Below, in pieces: positions 9,091 through 19,557 of a stretch of DNA of 64,000 bases. Made by a program: the position numbers and the translations under genes. The stretch is from positions 1-64,000 of the forward strand of contig NZ_JACYVZ010000003.1 in the NCBI RefSeq assembly GCF_014857925.1, in the 5' to 3' direction. Source of the DNA: Cysteiniphilum marinum (GTDB taxonomy: Bacteria; Pseudomonadota; Gammaproteobacteria; Francisellales; Francisellaceae). Within the stretch, counting starts at the first letter, position 1. Every line of letters starts with the position of its first letter. The notes beneath the pieces are model-generated. The model ran no database searches. It saw only the letters and a program-made list of their open reading frames with translations, and was not told the DNA's origin.

Positions 9091-9376
9091 GACTATGCGT
9101 AACTATTAACCGCTGCAGTGGGCAAAGTATATACTGATCAAGATTTATTTTATAGGATTTTTTGCTGTGCATTTTGCGTTTGAATTAAACCTTTTGCTGC
9201 TCTTAGATCACTGTTGTCAGCAGATGATCTTCTTTGCTACGATTACTCTAGAAAGCATTGTGTGTTTATCATTCATAATTTCAGTGATTAATTTGCTGAT
9301 AAATCTTGAAAATTTAAAAGCTTCAAGCCATTATTTAAACGGATATAAACTCTCAAGGATCAAGTAAGGAGTCAGA

Positions 9377-9646
9377 ATGTTAAAAGGAAAATTTTTATTC
9401 ACTTTTGATTGGGTTGTTAATTATTTTAAATCATTCAATCAAGCTGAAACCAAAGATAAAAAGACCCTTGAACGTTTGCGTTATATTATGAAGTTAGCAG
9501 CAGAACGAGGATGCAAATCAAGTGCCATGTTTTTAGACAGACTATGCCATACGGTGTTACCAGTGGCGGAGATTCGCAAAGGTGCCAAGCGTCTAGCGGG
9601 TTTTGTTTCACCAGAGGAGATGAAACTGTTACTTAGCAGTGTGTAA
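9377..9646 (+). CDS. Hypothetical protein, 89 residues
   Basis: I do not recognise this gene. A strong AAGGAG lies 8 bases before the ATG, which supports translation. The product is basic in its middle (DKKTLERLRYIMKLAAERG) and has two Cys; there is no signal peptide or convincing membrane helix. It ends 15 bases from the convergent rsfS. A small cytoplasmic protein is likely; function unknown. Confidence 0.6.
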   Translation: MLKGKFLFTFDWVVNYFKSFNQAETKDKKTLERLRYIMKLAAERGCKSSAMFLDRLCHTVLPVAEIRKGAKRLAGFVSPEEMKLLLSSV

Positions 9647-9660
9647 CTTAACAATAGAGC

Positions 9661-10005
9661 TTAAACTGCTTTAGGTGAGTTTGGTTTGATATCCCATAAC
9701 TTTTCTAACTGATAGAACTCTCTGGTTTCTGCTTTCATAATATGAACAACAATATCTGCAAGATCGACAAGAACCCAGTCGCTCTTAGCTTCACCTTCGA
9801 TACCCAAAATAGTGACATTATTTTTCTTAGCAGTCATCTCAAGATTGTTGGCTAAGGCTTTGGCATGTGTGCCTGAGTTTGCTGTACAAACGACAACATA
9901 GCTCATTAGTTCAGTTAAGTGCTCTACATTCATAACAGTGATGTCTTCAGCTTTGACATCTTCTAAAGCGTTAACAGCTAGATCTAGAATTTCTTTTGTT
10001 TCCAT
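9661..10005 (-). CDS. rsfS: Ribosomal silencing factor
   Basis: RsfS/Iojap proteins bind uL14 on the 50S subunit and block subunit joining when nutrients are short. The 114-residue product has the family features: an N-terminal helix with ALEDVKAEDITVMNV, the central YVVVCTANSGTHAKALA, and the C-terminal DWVLVDLADIVVHIM followed by REFYQLEKLW. In many gammaproteobacteria it sits with rlmH or nadD; here it stands alone, convergent with a small ORF. Confidence 0.95.
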   Translation of the reverse strand: METKEILDLAVNALEDVKAEDITVMNVEHLTELMSYVVVCTANSGTHAKALANNLEMTAKKNNVTILGIEGEAKSDWVLVDLADIVVHIMKAETREFYQLEKLWDIKPNSPKAV

Positions 10006-10078
10006 GATTTTGATAGGATATTTTGTCTATTTTCAAAGCATAGCAGTTTAGTCGAAGTTGAAAAGACAAGCAAGGAGT

Positions 10079-10123
10079 ATATATCCATCACAAACACCGT
10101 AAAATGATTTACAATGGGTATAT
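10079..10123. repeat. Family B short palindrome
   Basis: TATATATCCATCACAAAC ... ATTTACAATGGGTATATC is an inverted repeat of about 45 bases, made of the two tips of the 169-bp family B element. It lies between the divergent rsfS and the small membrane protein gene. Confidence 0.7.
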
Positions 10124-10178
10124 CTCATTGCTAAAAACTTAGCTACAATGTAAGCCTTTGTTGTTAGGAGCTCCATCT

Positions 10179-10523
10179 GTGACCATTGTTAAGAATGTAG
10201 TTGTTTTACTGATATTGTTGGCGATTACATATTTATGCTATATCTATATGGGGGCATATCGTATTGCATTTGCTTATTTTATCAGTTGGGCTTTAGCTAT
10301 CTTTGTTTTTTGTCTCATGTTGTATGCTATGCGCTCTTTTGTAAAAGAGCAAAAAACCTTAACGTTAGCAAGTTATTTGGGCTGTTTACTCAATGATATT
10401 TCTATGGCAATAAAACATATCGTTGCATTCTTGTTGATATCATTTAAGGCCTTTGCTTTCTTAATAACAGGTAAGTTGATTAGCAAAAATAGCGTGAAAG
10501 ATAACAAGCGAAAGAAGTACTAA
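10179..10523 (+). CDS. Small membrane protein of unknown function
   Basis: The 114-residue product has three hydrophobic stretches: VVVLLILLAITYLCYIYM, IAFAYFISWALAIFVFCLML and HIVAFLLISFKAFAFLI, with a strongly basic tail (SVKDNKRKKY). I chose GTG 10179 because TAGGAG lies 8 bases before it; the TTG further upstream has no such site. The stop is 3 bases before the helicase start, so the two are co-transcribed. I do not recognise a family. Confidence 0.7.
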   Translation: MTIVKNVVVLLILLAITYLCYIYMGAYRIAFAYFISWALAIFVFCLMLYAMRSFVKEQKTLTLASYLGCLLNDISMAIKHIVAFLLISFKAFAFLITGKLISKNSVKDNKRKKY

Positions 10524-10526
10524 CTA

Positions 10527-12617
10527 ATGAACAAGACGGCAACCATTTGCTATACCCCTGAACAACAAGCGATTATTGAGCATAACTTATCTCAGCATGC
10601 ATTAGTCTCTGCCGTTGCAGGTAGTGGTAAAACACAAACCTTAATTGCTCGAATTGAGTTTTTACTAAAAAATGCGGTGAATCCAAGTGAGATTTTGGTG
10701 TTGATGTTTAACAAATCTGCAGCGAATGACTTCACGCGAAGATTAAGCGCGCTCAACATTAATGCAGTAATAGATACTAAGACCTTTCATGCATTGGGTC
10801 TTAAAACAGTGAGTTTCTTAGAGAAGAAAGGACTATTGCCAGCAGCGCAATTAATCGACAGGAAAAGTACACTTGAAAAGTTAGTGCGCGAAGCACTACA
10901 AAAAACCAATCAGCTACTTAATGAAAAGGAACCAATAACGCCGGAGGTTATTGATCGTTATCAACAATATATCGGGCTTCTGAAATCAAGCTTGGATCTT
11001 AAAAAGGTGCTTAAGCAGATAGAGCAGTCTGAGCAAGGTAAAGTGGAAAGCTTTTTTCGTTTCTATGAACAGCTAAGAGCGCATTATCGCGGGCGGACAT
11101 TTGATGATTTACTATATGAGCCTATGAAAGTCTTGAGTGCTAATAAAATGCTAGCGGCGCGCTTTGGTAACCGCTACCGTTATGTCATAGTTGACGAATA
11201 TCAAGATATTAATGATGTGCAGCAATCATTGCTTAAATTGATTTCAAATAATGCGCAATCGGTAATGGCAGTTGGTGATATCGATCAAACAATTTATGAA
11301 TGGCGTGGTTCGCGACCCTTTTATATGCTTAAGGGTTTTGCGCAAGATTTTAAACATGCTAAAACATATACTTTGTCATTAACCTTTCGTTATGGGCACT
11401 TGTTGTCAGTGATGGCAAATGAAGTGATTCAACACAATAAACAACGGTTAAAAACATTATGCTTCTCAGCACCTGAAGCGGCGAAGAAAACCGATGTAAA
11501 TATCATCAGTAAAAATAAATTGAAGTTACTGATTCAAGAGGTTGCAAAAAGCATTCGTGATGGTGAATATCAGCTGCAAGATATTACGGTTTTAGTCAGA
11601 AAATATAGCTCAGGCGTGCTGCTAGAGCTATCTTGTTTGCAAGAAGGTTTAGATTACCATATTGCTGGTGGTCAAAGCGTGTTTAAACTACCATTAACAC
11701 AATCGATTTTTGGCTATTTATCTTTAGTGGATAAGGGGAAATATTTTCAGCAATTGCCGGAGCAGGTACGCAAAGACAAGATTATGCAAATGCTATCGTT
11801 TCCAAGTCTGTATCTAAATATCTCGCAACTGGAGTGTTTAAGTGAGTTACTTAGTGTAAATGCATTAAAACCAATGGTCGCATTGCAAAGCTTCAAACAA
11901 CAATATGATCTGCCGTTTTATCAAGTATCGCGCATTAAAGAGCGTCTTGAGCTTTGGCAAAGCATGCTTGATGTTAAGCCAAAAACGCCAGCATCGACGG
12001 TGGTTAAGATGCTATATACATTACTGGATCTTTCAACCTACTTGGCAAAAAAAGCGGCAGTGAGTCCTGTCTATACTGATAGCGATGTTGCCGATGCGTG
12101 GCTTAATTTTAGCTTGGAAGCCAAGCAGACAATCACTGAATTCTTAGATCATTTTAATGCCTTACAGATGCAGGCAAATCTATCAAAGCATGATAAAAAT
12201 GGATTGCTTATAAGCTCAATTCATAAAGCAAAAGGTTTGCAATGGCAGCATGTCATTCTATGTGACATGACAGAGCAAAGCTTTTTTAGTAATGCTAAAG
12301 ACAAGCCGCCTACAAACGATGAAATAGAAAGTGAACGTCGTTTGTTTTATGTGGCAATCACGCGTGCGATTTCAAAGCTTAGTATTGTCGCGGGCAATGA
12401 TGTTGCTAAACTTAATAAATGGTTTGTTGAAGGCATCAGTGGCGCACCACAGGGTTTGCGTAAAACCAATTCAGTACGCTTTTTATATGAGAGTCATCTG
12501 CATCAATGTGAGATGTTGCTAAAAGCGCATTTAGATCAAGATGAAATCGCATTAAAACAAAAATCAAAACACAGCACCCCAATGGCAAATTATCTTAAGA
12601 AATTAGCGACAGTGTAA
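10527..12617 (+). CDS. UvrD/Rep-like superfamily 1 DNA helicase
   Basis: Predicted ATP-dependent 3'-5' DNA helicase. The seven motifs are traceable: a Q-motif (YTPEQQAIIEH), Walker A SAVAGSGKTQTL (about 28-39), TKTFHALGL (motif Ia), VIVDEYQDINDVQ (Walker B, about 216), GDIDQTIYEWRGS (III), LTFRYG (IV), SSIHKAKGLQWQHVILCD (V) and RRLFYVAITRA (VI). At 696 residues it is about the size of UvrD or Rep, but the middle domain is divergent, so I do not assign either name. It sits in an operon with the small membrane protein upstream. Confidence 0.88.
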   Translation: MNKTATICYTPEQQAIIEHNLSQHALVSAVAGSGKTQTLIARIEFLLKNAVNPSEILVLMFNKSAANDFTRRLSALNINAVIDTKTFHALGLKTVSFLEKKGLLPAAQLIDRKSTLEKLVREALQKTNQLLNEKEPITPEVIDRYQQYIGLLKSSLDLKKVLKQIEQSEQGKVESFFRFYEQLRAHYRGRTFDDLLYEPMKVLSANKMLAARFGNRYRYVIVDEYQDINDVQQSLLKLISNNAQSVMAVGDIDQTIYEWRGSRPFYMLKGFAQDFKHAKTYTLSLTFRYGHLLSVMANEVIQHNKQRLKTLCFSAPEAAKKTDVNIISKNKLKLLIQEVAKSIRDGEYQLQDITVLVRKYSSGVLLELSCLQEGLDYHIAGGQSVFKLPLTQSIFGYLSLVDKGKYFQQLPEQVRKDKIMQMLSFPSLYLNISQLECLSELLSVNALKPMVALQSFKQQYDLPFYQVSRIKERLELWQSMLDVKPKTPASTVVKMLYTLLDLSTYLAKKAAVSPVYTDSDVADAWLNFSLEAKQTITEFLDHFNALQMQANLSKHDKNGLLISSIHKAKGLQWQHVILCDMTEQSFFSNAKDKPPTNDEIESERRLFYVAITRAISKLSIVAGNDVAKLNKWFVEGISGAPQGLRKTNSVRFLYESHLHQCEMLLKAHLDQDEIALKQKSKHSTPMANYLKKLATV

Positions 12618-12702
12618 AGTTGTGGTTATTTCTAAATGCGAGGTTCTTTGCTACACTTCTCAACTGTAATTGTAGAGAATGATATAACAGACGGGGCAAT
12701 AA

Positions 12703-13380
12703 ATGTTTTTTTTGGGAGAGTATTTCTTAAAGCGCAAGGTATTAGAAAATGCGTCAAAAGAGGATGACTTAGGTACTTTAGGTGGACGCCTAAAATATGC
12801 ATTACAATTAAAAGCGCTTAGGCAGGTTGATATTGCTCAAAACCTAAATATCCCAGCACAAACCATACAAGCCATTTGCTCGGGGAAAATTAAAAAATCA
12901 AAGTATACGCTAGAAATTGCGGCAGTTTTAGATATTAATCCAGTATGGCTATCAACAGGCAAGGGATCGATGCTATTAAAAGATGGTATTAGTAACGAGA
13001 GCTGCATTGAGTTGCCTATTTTAACTATGACGCAGATCGAGGCTTATCTTAACAATGGTGAGTGTGTAGTCGATCGTTACTTAAGCTTGCCGTTTAATAT
13101 TAACAATCATATCAAGCAGCCGTTTGTTATTCAGATTACTGATAAAGAAGAGCGCTTTGGCTTTGTACAAGGTAGTATTTTGATTTTTTCTGAACTGCAG
13201 ACATATGATCAAAGTGCATATTATCTCTTTAACTTGCATGATACCTTAACATTAGGAAAGTTAGCTTTGAGGGATGGTGAGTTCTGTTATCAGCTAAATA
13301 TAAATAAGCATGTAATTAGGGCGTCCGAGATAAAGGGTCAGTTAATTGAGGCGCGTTTAAATTATGGAGAGTCAGTATGA
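12703..13380 (+). CDS. XRE-type regulator with degenerate S24-like C-terminal domain
   Basis: Residues about 27-75 form an XRE helix-turn-helix (GGRLKYALQLKALRQVDIAQ, then IPAQTIQAICSGK). The rest resembles the C-terminal domain of phage repressors: PILTMTQIEAYL, then QGSILIFSE. The GDSM box with the catalytic Ser of LexA/CI proteins is not present (DKEERFGF stands there), so self-cleavage is unlikely. The stop overlaps the next start (ATGA), which ties it to a VUT-family transporter and suggests that it controls or is co-regulated with that gene. It is not obviously part of a prophage. Confidence 0.7.
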   Translation: MFFLGEYFLKRKVLENASKEDDLGTLGGRLKYALQLKALRQVDIAQNLNIPAQTIQAICSGKIKKSKYTLEIAAVLDINPVWLSTGKGSMLLKDGISNESCIELPILTMTQIEAYLNNGECVVDRYLSLPFNINNHIKQPFVIQITDKEERFGFVQGSILIFSELQTYDQSAYYLFNLHDTLTLGKLALRDGEFCYQLNINKHVIRASEIKGQLIEARLNYGESV

Positions 13381-14375
13381 GCTGGATAAAATCATTGTCT
13401 AATCATTTACTAGGTCTTTTCTCAGCCATTACTGAATTGTATGGTAATCGCTTTAGTTACATTTTTCATGAGGTGATTTACAAAGCAGATGAATATTATG
13501 TTGCATATTCAGTCAGAGGGAATAGGAAAATTTTCCATCGCAAGTTTGTTGATATTTTGAGCAATGATGAGGAAATTAAAAAATATTCACCAACTTGTGT
13601 AAAACAAATGCTTTTATGTTATAGCAACTTATCAGATACCCCGCTAGTAACTGATGTGGATCAAAGAGCTACAGCTACCCGCAATATCAAAAGAGCGAAT
13701 GTAACGACGAATACCTGCCTAATTCCTTTGTGCTGTATTTACGTCGCATTTTTGATTACAGCAATTTATTTGTCTCCGAATATTATTAAGCTGGGCGATT
13801 TTATTGAACCACGTGGTATTTTGATTTTTCCAGCAACGTATATTATTGCAGATATTATTTCCGAGGTTTACCGGATTAAGTATGTAATGCGTTTAATATA
13901 TACCACTATGTTTATTCTAGTGACGCTTGCAATTGCTATTTGGTTTTCAATGCAATTGACTCCAGTTGTTAATGGTTCGCAAACGGCTGCCTACCACCAA
14001 GTGTTTGATAATATCCCCAAGCTGTTATTTGCAAATATTATTGCGATTTTGCTGTCGGATTTTATTAACGCTAAGCTGTTTGATAAAATTCGCAAGATAA
14101 CAAACTCGCAGTATTTATGGCTACGTGTGTTGGGGGCATCAACTGTTGCTGAGTTGATTTTTACATACACATGGGTGTTTATGTTTTTTTATTTTATGGG
14201 CGGAGGTTCAAACCAATCCATTTGGCAGTTGTCTATATTTGCATTGAATAATTTTGCATTTAAGATGTTTTATGGCGTTTTCTCCATTCCGATTACTTAC
14301 TTGGTGGTGCCATTAGTTAAGCGCGTAGATGCATATTTTGATAGACCGCGTAAGCTTCGCCTATCTACACAGTAG
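13377..14375 (+). CDS. VUT/YhhQ-family transporter (queuosine precursor type) with N-terminal extension
   Basis: Residues about 118-325 match the VUT family (PF02592), whose known members import the queuosine precursors preQ0/preQ1: FPATYIIADIISEVYRIK, FANIIAILLSDFINAKLFDKI and a set of about six membrane helices. Typical members are about 220-230 residues. Here the first 115 residues are extra, soluble and basic, including FHEVIYKADEYYVAYSVRG, with no signal peptide; I do not recognise them. The gene overlaps the XRE regulator by 4 bases and converges on a methyltransferase, overlapping its end by 15 bases. Substrate is inferred from family only. Confidence 0.75.
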   Translation: MSWIKSLSNHLLGLFSAITELYGNRFSYIFHEVIYKADEYYVAYSVRGNRKIFHRKFVDILSNDEEIKKYSPTCVKQMLLCYSNLSDTPLVTDVDQRATATRNIKRANVTTNTCLIPLCCIYVAFLITAIYLSPNIIKLGDFIEPRGILIFPATYIIADIISEVYRIKYVMRLIYTTMFILVTLAIAIWFSMQLTPVVNGSQTAAYHQVFDNIPKLLFANIIAILLSDFINAKLFDKIRKITNSQYLWLRVLGASTVAELIFTYTWVFMFFYFMGGGSNQSIWQLSIFALNNFAFKMFYGVFSIPITYLVVPLVKRVDAYFDRPRKLRLSTQ

Positions 14376-15194
14376 TAAATAACCGCGATTAAAAGCAATA
14401 TCTAATGTATCGCTTCCTGTTTGATTAATACCATTTGAGATTTCCTCTTCAAGGATAATTAAAAAATTATTCTTAAAGTTATCCGGCAGCTTAATGGTGT
14501 AGTTATCGGGATTAAAGTAAGCTGCAGCAGCCCCTGAGTTAAACATCCGTAAAAGATCCGTTAAAGTACGGCCTTCGTGCATATAACAAATATCCTCTTG
14601 ATAGACTAAATCATAGCTTAAAGCAAGGATGTCGTTATAAAGTTCAATGCTGCTTTCTTTGTGAAACCAAGGGTTTTGATAATGTTTCATTATCTTATTT
14701 AGCAAATCGTGCTCTATTGTATTGTTAATGCATCTGGTTAAAAAGGGGCACCAGTCTTTGAGTGGAGTTTGGATTGCTAGAACACCATTTTTCACTAAAT
14801 GATCTGCTAACTTCTGAAAGGTTTGTGTAGGTTGTTTAAACCAATGAATAACCGAGTTGCAAAGCATCAAATGGAATGATTGCCTTAAGGAGTATTGTTC
14901 AATATCACCTAAGATAAACTCAATATTTTGCGCTTTATAGTTGTCGTAAGCTGTCTTAATCATATTTTCTGAAGCATCAATTGCGGTTATTTGACCATCA
15001 AAAACTTCTTGAATAAGTTGGGTGTTTTTGCCATTGCCGCAGCCAATATCTAAAGCGTGTCCTTTAAGTGCTTCAGGGGAATGTGTCTGGATTAATACAA
15101 GAAGCTGCAAAAAACCTTGATATTGTGAGAATGCATTCTGCTGATAATTAATGTAAGAGCTTGTCGTGTCATAAAAGTTCATTAAAAACGCCAT
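14361..15194 (-). CDS. SAM-dependent methyltransferase, class I
   Basis: A Rossmann-fold methyltransferase with the SAM-binding motif I LDIGCGNGKNTQLI (about 50-63), acidic residue at the end of strand 2 (ITAIDASENMI), motif II-like EFILGDIEQY, and LCNSVIHWF. The last pattern and the overall size of 277 residues resemble trans-aconitate methyltransferase and BioC-like enzymes, but neither assignment is secure. No bio gene is adjacent. ATG 15194 and ATG 15182 are both possible starts; neither has a strong ribosome-binding site. Confidence 0.75.
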   Translation of the reverse strand: MAFLMNFYDTTSSYINYQQNAFSQYQGFLQLLVLIQTHSPEALKGHALDIGCGNGKNTQLIQEVFDGQITAIDASENMIKTAYDNYKAQNIEFILGDIEQYSLRQSFHLMLCNSVIHWFKQPTQTFQKLADHLVKNGVLAIQTPLKDWCPFLTRCINNTIEHDLLNKIMKHYQNPWFHKESSIELYNDILALSYDLVYQEDICYMHEGRTLTDLLRMFNSGAAAAYFNPDNYTIKLPDNFKNNFLIILEEEISNGINQTGSDTLDIAFNRGYLLLCR

Positions 15195-15531
15195 GGGATA
15201 TGATGATGGTGGTTAGTTTAGCTGAAGCGGTTACTATTAAGATATGAAAATTTAGAGTATTCCAATTGACGAAAAGATAAAAACAATTTAAATTGTTTAC
15301 TGTTTTCAAAATTGAACATTTTAAATTTTATTTTAGTGTTTCGTGGGGGCGGCAACCAATCAGTGACTGTAAGGTTAAGTTACTGATTGTTTGCAATTTT
15401 CTGTGCCATTTTGAATATAAAAATCTATGGTGATGCCATATCAAAAAATCTTGGCGAAATAGCCTACTCATCCCTAAGCAATCGTGTTACTTTTATTCAT
15501 TACCGATTACTTAAACAAAGAACCTTTATTT
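15195..15531. other. Long leader/promoter region of metH
   Basis: This 337-base gap lies between the divergent methyltransferase and metH. Most of it is very AT-rich. It contains one strong hairpin (15352-15394) about 140 bases before the metH ATG. I see no match to the SAM-I, SAM-II, SAH or cobalamin riboswitch cores by eye. Confidence 0.6.
15352..15394 (+). promoter_or_regulatory. Strong hairpin in metH leader
   Basis: GCAACCAATCAGTGAC pairs with GTTACTGATTGTTTGC (15 of 16 positions, one G-T) around an 11-base loop (15368-15378). No T-run follows, so it is not a simple terminator. It could be an mRNA structure, an operator, or a dispersed repeat of which I see no second copy here. Confidence 0.45.
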
Positions 15532-18500
15532 ATGTCTATTTACGAGCGGTTACAATCGTTATTGAAAACGCGCATTTTACTTCTTGATGGTGCGATGGGC
15601 ACGATGATTCAAGCCTATGATTTAACTGAAATGGACTATAGAGGGCGAATGTTTAAGGAAGTGGCATCAGAGCAAAAGGGTAATAATGATTTATTAAACT
15701 TAACGCAACCTGAGATTATTCAAACGATTCATGAAAAGTACTTGGCAGCTGGCGCTGATATTATTGAAACCAATACGTTTAATAGTACATCTATTTCTAT
15801 GGCGGATTACGTGCTTGAAGATCATGTCTATGAGATTGCCAAAGCCGGTGCCGAAATCGCTAAAAAAGCGACACTAAAATACACGACAACAGATAAGCCA
15901 CGGTTTGTTGCCGGTGTGTTGGGGCCAACAAATCGTACTTTATCTATCTCGCCAGATGTTAGTGACCCAGGCTTTAGAAACATTACTTTTATGCAATTGG
16001 TGAGCGCCTATCAAGAGAATTTGCGCGGTGTGATTGATGGGGGTGCCGATATTATCTTGGTTGAGACGATCTTTGATACCCTAAATGCTAAAGCGGCGAT
16101 TTATGCAATTGAAGATTATTTTGAGATACACAATATATCTATGCCTGTGATGCTGTCAGGAACCATTACCGATCAAAGTGGGCGAACCTTATCTGGGCAA
16201 ACGGTGGATGCTTTCTACTATAGTTTACAACATGCCAAAGCCTTATCGATTGGGCTTAATTGTGCTTTGGGGGCAGATGATTTATACCCACATATTGAGG
16301 CCTTGGCAAAGACTGCCGAAGGGTTTGTTAGCATGCATCCAAATGCAGGATTGCCTAATGCCTTTGGTGGTTATGATGAAACGCCTGAGATTATGGCAGA
16401 GAAACTTAAGCCATTTGTTGAGCACCGTTTGGTTAATATTTTAGGGGGGTGCTGTGGCACAACACCTGAGCATATTGAGGCGATGGCAAAGCTTATTGAA
16501 AATGTAGCGCCAAGAGAGATTAAACAAAAAGCTAAAACACTCTGTTTATCAGGTTTAGAAAGTTTAGTGGTGACACCTGAGAGTAACTTTATCAATATCG
16601 GTGAGCGCACCAATGTTTCAGGGTCGTTAAAGTTTGCCAAACTCATTCGTGATCAGGACTTTGAAGCAGCCCTTCATGTCGCACAAGAGCAAGTTGAAAA
16701 TGGCGCGCAAATCGTTGATGTCAATATGGATGATGGCATGCTAGATGCACGAGCTTGTATGGAGCGCTTCTTAAAGCTTATTGCCACTGAACCTGACATC
16801 TCCAAAGTGCCGATGATGATAGATTCCTCTAAATGGGAGGTGATTGAAACGGGCTTGCAACAGATTCAAGGCAAGGGGGTGATTAACTCCATTAGTCTTA
16901 AAGAAGGAGAAGACGAATTTATCAAGCATGCTAAGCTTGCCATGCGCTATGGTGCCGCGATTGTTGTGATGGCGTTTGATGAACAAGGACAAGCAGACAC
17001 TTTACAAAAGAGAGTAGATATTTGCCAACGAGCATATGATCTTTTAGTGCAAAAGATAGGGTTTCCGCCTGAGGATATTATTTTTGACCCGAATATCTTT
17101 GCTGTTGCTACAGGTATTGAGGCGCATCACAGTTATGGTATTGATTTTATTGAAGCAACAAGAGAGATTAAAAAGCGCTGTCCACATGCGCGCATCTCTG
17201 GCGGGGTTAGCAATGTCTCATTTTCATTTCGTGGCAATAATTTGGTGCGTGAAGCTATTCATTCGATCTTTTTATATCATGCGATTAAAGCCGGTATGGA
17301 TATGGGGATTGTTAATGCTGGACAAATTACGATTTATGAAGATATTGATCCCAAACTTAAACAGCTTATTGAAGAGGTGATTCTAAATACACGTAAAGCC
17401 GCGGCTGACGAGCTTGTCGAATATGCGCAAACCTTATCTGGCACAAAAACAGACAAAAAAGAAGATCTTTCTTGGCGCAAGCAGCCGGTGACTGAGCGTT
17501 TAAGCTATGCCTTAGTGAAGGGTATTAATCAATATATTATCGAAGATACTGAAGCAGCAAGAGTGGAACTTGGTAATCCCCTAAGTGTGATTGAAGGCCC
17601 TTTGATGCAGGGCATGGATACCGTTGGTGATTTGTTTGGTTCAGGTAAGATGTTTCTGCCACAAGTGGTCAAATCAGCACGTGTCATGAAGCAGGCAGTT
17701 GCTTATCTTGAGCCATTTTTGCAACAAGAGAAATCTCAAGCGCAAAAAGCCAAAGGTAAAATCGTGCTAGCAACAGTCAAAGGCGATGTGCATGATATCG
17801 GTAAGAATATTGTGGGTGTGGTGCTGCAATGTAATAACTATGAAGTCATTGACTTGGGTGTGATGACACCCTATCAGAAAATTATTGAGACTGCCAAAAA
17901 AGAAAATGCCGATATGATTGGTCTAAGTGGGCTGATTACGCCATCACTGGATGAGATGATTACGGTTGCCAGTGAGATGAAGGCGCAAAATGTCCATTTG
18001 CCCCTTTTAATCGGTGGTGCGACCACGTCAAAGATCCATACTGCCATGAAGATATTGCCAAAACACGACTGGCCAACGGTGCATGTATTGGATGCATCGC
18101 GTGCGGTGTCAACGATGGCGAATCTTTTGGGTGATAATAAAGACGTGTATTATCAAAAGATCAAGACTGAATATGAATACTTGGTCGAGCATTACCAAAA
18201 GAGCAAACAAGCGCGTGAAATTTATGCTTATGAGAAGTGCAATAATCAAAATTTAAAGTTGGTATTTGATCAACAGACGATTCAAAAGCCCAAGCAGTTA
18301 GGGCGATTTGTATTAAAGGATTATCCATTGCAAAAGTTGGTTGATCGGATTGACTGGAGTCCATTTTTTCATGCGTGGGAGCTAAAGGGTAGTTATCCTA
18401 AGATTTTGCATGATCCGCACAAGGGGCAAGAAGCGCAGAAACTGTTTAATGATGCTAAAGAGATGCTAAAGCAAATTATTAATGGGAAATGGCTTAAGGC

Positions 18501-19179
18501 CAATGCCGTGTATGGCTTGTATCAGGCCAATCGTGTTGATAATGATATTGAAGTGTATGATATAAATGGTTCAACCTTAGCAAGATTTCAGACATTGCGT
18601 CAGCAAACGGGTAATCCAAATAAAGCGTTTGTTGCATTAAGTGATTATATCGCGCCAAAAGACCTTGATATCGATGATTATATTGGGGCATTTGCTGTCA
18701 CCACAGGGATTGAAACCTCTGATCAACTTAAAACATTTGAGGAAAATCATGATCAGTATAATGCGATTATGTTTAAAGTATTAGCTGATCGCTTGGCTGA
18801 GAGCTTTGCTGAGCACTTACATGAGCGTATTCGTAAAGAGTTCTGGGGGTATGCTTCAGATGAGTCTTTTGATAATGAGGCACTGATCAAAGGTAAATAT
18901 CGTGGCATTCGTCCAGCATTTGGCTATCCGGCTTGTCCAGATCACACTGAAAAAGAAACGCTATTTAAGTTATTAAATGCGCCTGAAATGGGGATGCATT
19001 TGACTGAGTCAATGGCAGTAACACCTGCGGCAAGTGTTAGTGGGCTTTATTTTGCTCATCCTGAGAGTAAGTATTTTGGTGTAGGTAAGATTGCCGAAGA
19101 TCAACTTCAAGATTATGCCAAGCGTAAAGGTATGAGTGTTACTGAAGCTGAGAAATGGTTACGTCCTAATTTATTTTGA
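15532..19179 (+). CDS. metH: Cobalamin-dependent methionine synthase
   Basis: Transfers the methyl group of methyl-THF to homocysteine through cobalamin. All four modules are present in 1215 residues: the homocysteine domain with zinc Cys in [10 protein letters not shown] and [10 protein letters not shown]; the pterin domain ([25 protein letters not shown]); the B12 cap and Rossmann domains with [17 protein letters not shown], where the His is the lower cobalt ligand; and the SAM reactivation domain ([15 protein letters not shown]). I chose ATG 15532, which matches the usual MetH N-terminus; an ATG at 15484 is in frame but adds an unrelated leader. The stop overlaps that of the convergent DUF4870 gene by 9 bases. 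The organism therefore needs cobalamin or an analogue for this route. Confidence 0.97.
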   Translation: MSIYERLQSLLKTRILLLDGAMGTMIQAYDLTEMDYRGRMFKEVASEQKGNNDLLNLTQPEIIQTIHEKYLAAGADIIETNTFNSTSISMADYVLEDHVYEIAKAGAEIAKKATLKYTTTDKPRFVAGVLGPTNRTLSISPDVSDPGFRNITFMQLVSAYQENLRGVIDGGADIILVETIFDTLNAKAAIYAIEDYFEIHNISMPVMLSGTITDQSGRTLSGQTVDAFYYSLQHAKALSIGLNCALGADDLYPHIEALAKTAEGFVSMHPNAGLPNAFGGYDETPEIMAEKLKPFVEHRLVNILGGCCGTTPEHIEAMAKLIENVAPREIKQKAKTLCLSGLESLVVTPESNFINIGERTNVSGSLKFAKLIRDQDFEAALHVAQEQVENGAQIVDVNMDDGMLDARACMERFLKLIATEPDISKVPMMIDSSKWEVIETGLQQIQGKGVINSISLKEGEDEFIKHAKLAMRYGAAIVVMAFDEQGQADTLQKRVDICQRAYDLLVQKIGFPPEDIIFDPNIFAVATGIEAHHSYGIDFIEATREIKKRCPHARISGGVSNVSFSFRGNNLVREAIHSIFLYHAIKAGMDMGIVNAGQITIYEDIDPKLKQLIEEVILNTRKAAADELVEYAQTLSGTKTDKKEDLSWRKQPVTERLSYALVKGINQYIIEDTEAARVELGNPLSVIEGPLMQGMDTVGDLFGSGKMFLPQVVKSARVMKQAVAYLEPFLQQEKSQAQKAKGKIVLATVKGDVHDIGKNIVGVVLQCNNYEVIDLGVMTPYQKIIETAKKENADMIGLSGLITPSLDEMITVASEMKAQNVHLPLLIGGATTSKIHTAMKILPKHDWPTVHVLDASRAVSTMANLLGDNKDVYYQKIKTEYEYLVEHYQKSKQAREIYAYEKCNNQNLKLVFDQQTIQKPKQLGRFVLKDYPLQKLVDRIDWSPFFHAWELKGSYPKILHDPHKGQEAQKLFNDAKEMLKQIINGKWLKANAVYGLYQANRVDNDIEVYDINGSTLARFQTLRQQTGNPNKAFVALSDYIAPKDLDIDDYIGAFAVTTGIETSDQLKTFEENHDQYNAIMFKVLADRLAESFAEHLHERIRKEFWGYASDESFDNEALIKGKYRGIRPAFGYPACPDHTEKETLFKLLNAPEMGMHLTESMAVTPAASVSGLYFAHPESKYFGVGKIAEDQLQDYAKRKGMSVTEAEKWLRPNLF

Positions 19180-19533
19180 GATGCTAAGATTAAACTCACC
19201 TAATCCCCAAAACCCATCTTTACCTGTGACGGCTTTGTCACTATCTAATGCCATAAAGCCTTTGATGGTGCGCACGACAAGCCAAATCACCCACCAGATA
19301 TACAAAAGATAGCCAACGATAACCAAAGCCAAAACAATCGATAGAATCAGATAAATCAGACCATACCAAAAGGTTTTAATCTGAAAATCAAAATGCGTCT
19401 TAAGCGCGGGTGTTACATCATGCTCATTTCTTTTGACATACGCCATGATGAGTCCAATTAGCGCGGTAATACCGGTAAATAGGCCGACGATATAGAGGAT
19501 ATAGATTATTTTGGCATAGGTTTCGTTTTTCAT
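19171..19533 (-). CDS. DUF4870-like small membrane protein
   Basis: A 120-residue protein with three or four membrane helices ([57 protein letters not shown]). The order of a short cytoplasmic N-terminus, a first helix ending IMAYVKRNE and [13 protein letters not shown] fits the DUF4870 family, whose role is unknown. Its end overlaps the metH stop; its 5' flank carries a family A repeat 25 bases upstream. Confidence 0.8.
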   Translation of the reverse strand: MKNETYAKIIYILYIVGLFTGITALIGLIMAYVKRNEHDVTPALKTHFDFQIKTFWYGLIYLILSIVLALVIVGYLLYIWWVIWLVVRTIKGFMALDSDKAVTGKDGFWGLGEFNLSISK

Positions 19534-19557
19534 AGATGTCCTTGTTTTCTTTACTGT

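Noticed and set aside
9167-9367. A 66-residue hydrophobic frame before the hypothetical gene at 9377
   Set aside because: GTG start with only a weak AGGA 11 bases away, no family, and it fills the promoter region of the next gene. It may be chance in AT-rich DNA.
12703-14375. Prophage remnant (repressor-like gene)
   Set aside because: The XRE/S24-like gene is coupled to a transporter, and no integrase, structural or lysis gene is nearby.
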